From: Streptomyces sp. NBC_00582
GTDB lineage: Bacteria; Actinomycetota; Actinomycetes; Streptomycetales; Streptomycetaceae
Length of the DNA stretch: 64,000 nucleotides
NCBI RefSeq assembly: GCF_036345155.1
Contig: NZ_CP107772.1
Coordinates: 4,526,001-4,590,000, forward strand
Direction: 5' to 3'
Shown: piece after piece, positions 63,895 to 64,000 of the stretch
Layout: every line of letters starts with the position of its first letter
Position numbering within the stretch: the stretch's first letter is position 1
Made by a program: the position numbers and the translations under genes
Notes under the pieces: model-generated
What the model saw: the letters and a program-made list of their open reading frames with translations, nothing else
Databases searched by the model: none
Told to the model about the DNA's origin: nothing

Positions 63895-64000
63895 GAGGAG
63901 TCTCCTGTCTGCTGGTGTCTATCGGCGGCTACGCGGTTTGTCGATAGGTCTCTGCGCTCACTCAAGTCAGCGTATCCGGTCAGGTTTCGATCACCGCGAG
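63895..64000 (-). other. Upstream region of the polyprenyl synthase gene
   Basis: 106 bases to the window edge. A TTGAGT on the minus strand is present, but I see no convincing paired -10. Confidence 0.2.

Overview
The window is high-GC actinobacterial DNA, almost certainly from Streptomyces. Supporting signs are the third-codon-position GC skew, frequent GTG starts, GGAGG-type ribosome binding sites, and gene order. The order tuf-fusA-rpsG-rpsL, rpoC-rpoB-rplL-rplJ, rplA-rplK-nusG-secE-tRNA-Trp, then aspC, add, murB, a dehydratase pair and rpmG is the core layout I recall from other streptomycetes. I see no insertion sequence, prophage, integrase or CRISPR array.

Bases 1-21340 are mainly the translation/transcription core, read on the minus strand. 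They hold the str operon (rpsL, rpsG, fusA, partial tuf), the RNA polymerase beta and beta' genes, L10/L7-L12, L1/L11, NusG, SecE and tRNA-Trp. Interspersed are a glycosyltransferase diverging from a membrane mannosyltransferase-like protein, a DUF1707 membrane protein, a small HTH regulator and a lipoprotein. Several promoters and intrinsic-type hairpins can be read directly.

Bases 21400-33500 hold metabolic and housekeeping genes: AspC aminotransferase, adenosine deaminase, MurB, two MaoC-like hydratase subunits, L33, tRNAs for Met, Thr and Tyr, a degenerate amidohydrolase, a small zinc protein ending in a clamp-binding-like motif, YajQ, GlsB-type and YccF-type membrane proteins, an APC permease and HtpX.

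Bases 33700-51435 are the most distinctive part. A ten-gene minus-strand operon encodes complex I subunits NuoA, B, C, H, I, J, K, L, M and N, but no NuoD, E, F or G. Its NuoC carries a roughly 385-residue repetitive tail. It diverges from two paralogous sensor kinases, a NarL-type response regulator and KorA-KorB, a 2-oxoacid:ferredoxin oxidoreductase. I infer a redox module in which KorAB could supply reduced ferredoxin to a complex I-like proton pump that lacks the NADH-oxidising module, under two-component control.

Bases 51500-64000 hold a QorB-like quinone reductase behind an operator-like repeat, a RarD-type transporter, a VOC protein, a secreted aminopeptidase, a Pro/Ala-rich TPR protein divergent from a P-loop-like protein, an amidase, an FMN reductase, an ABC-2 transporter with a LolA-like membrane-anchored protein, a 33-bp minisatellite and a polyprenyl diphosphate synthase.
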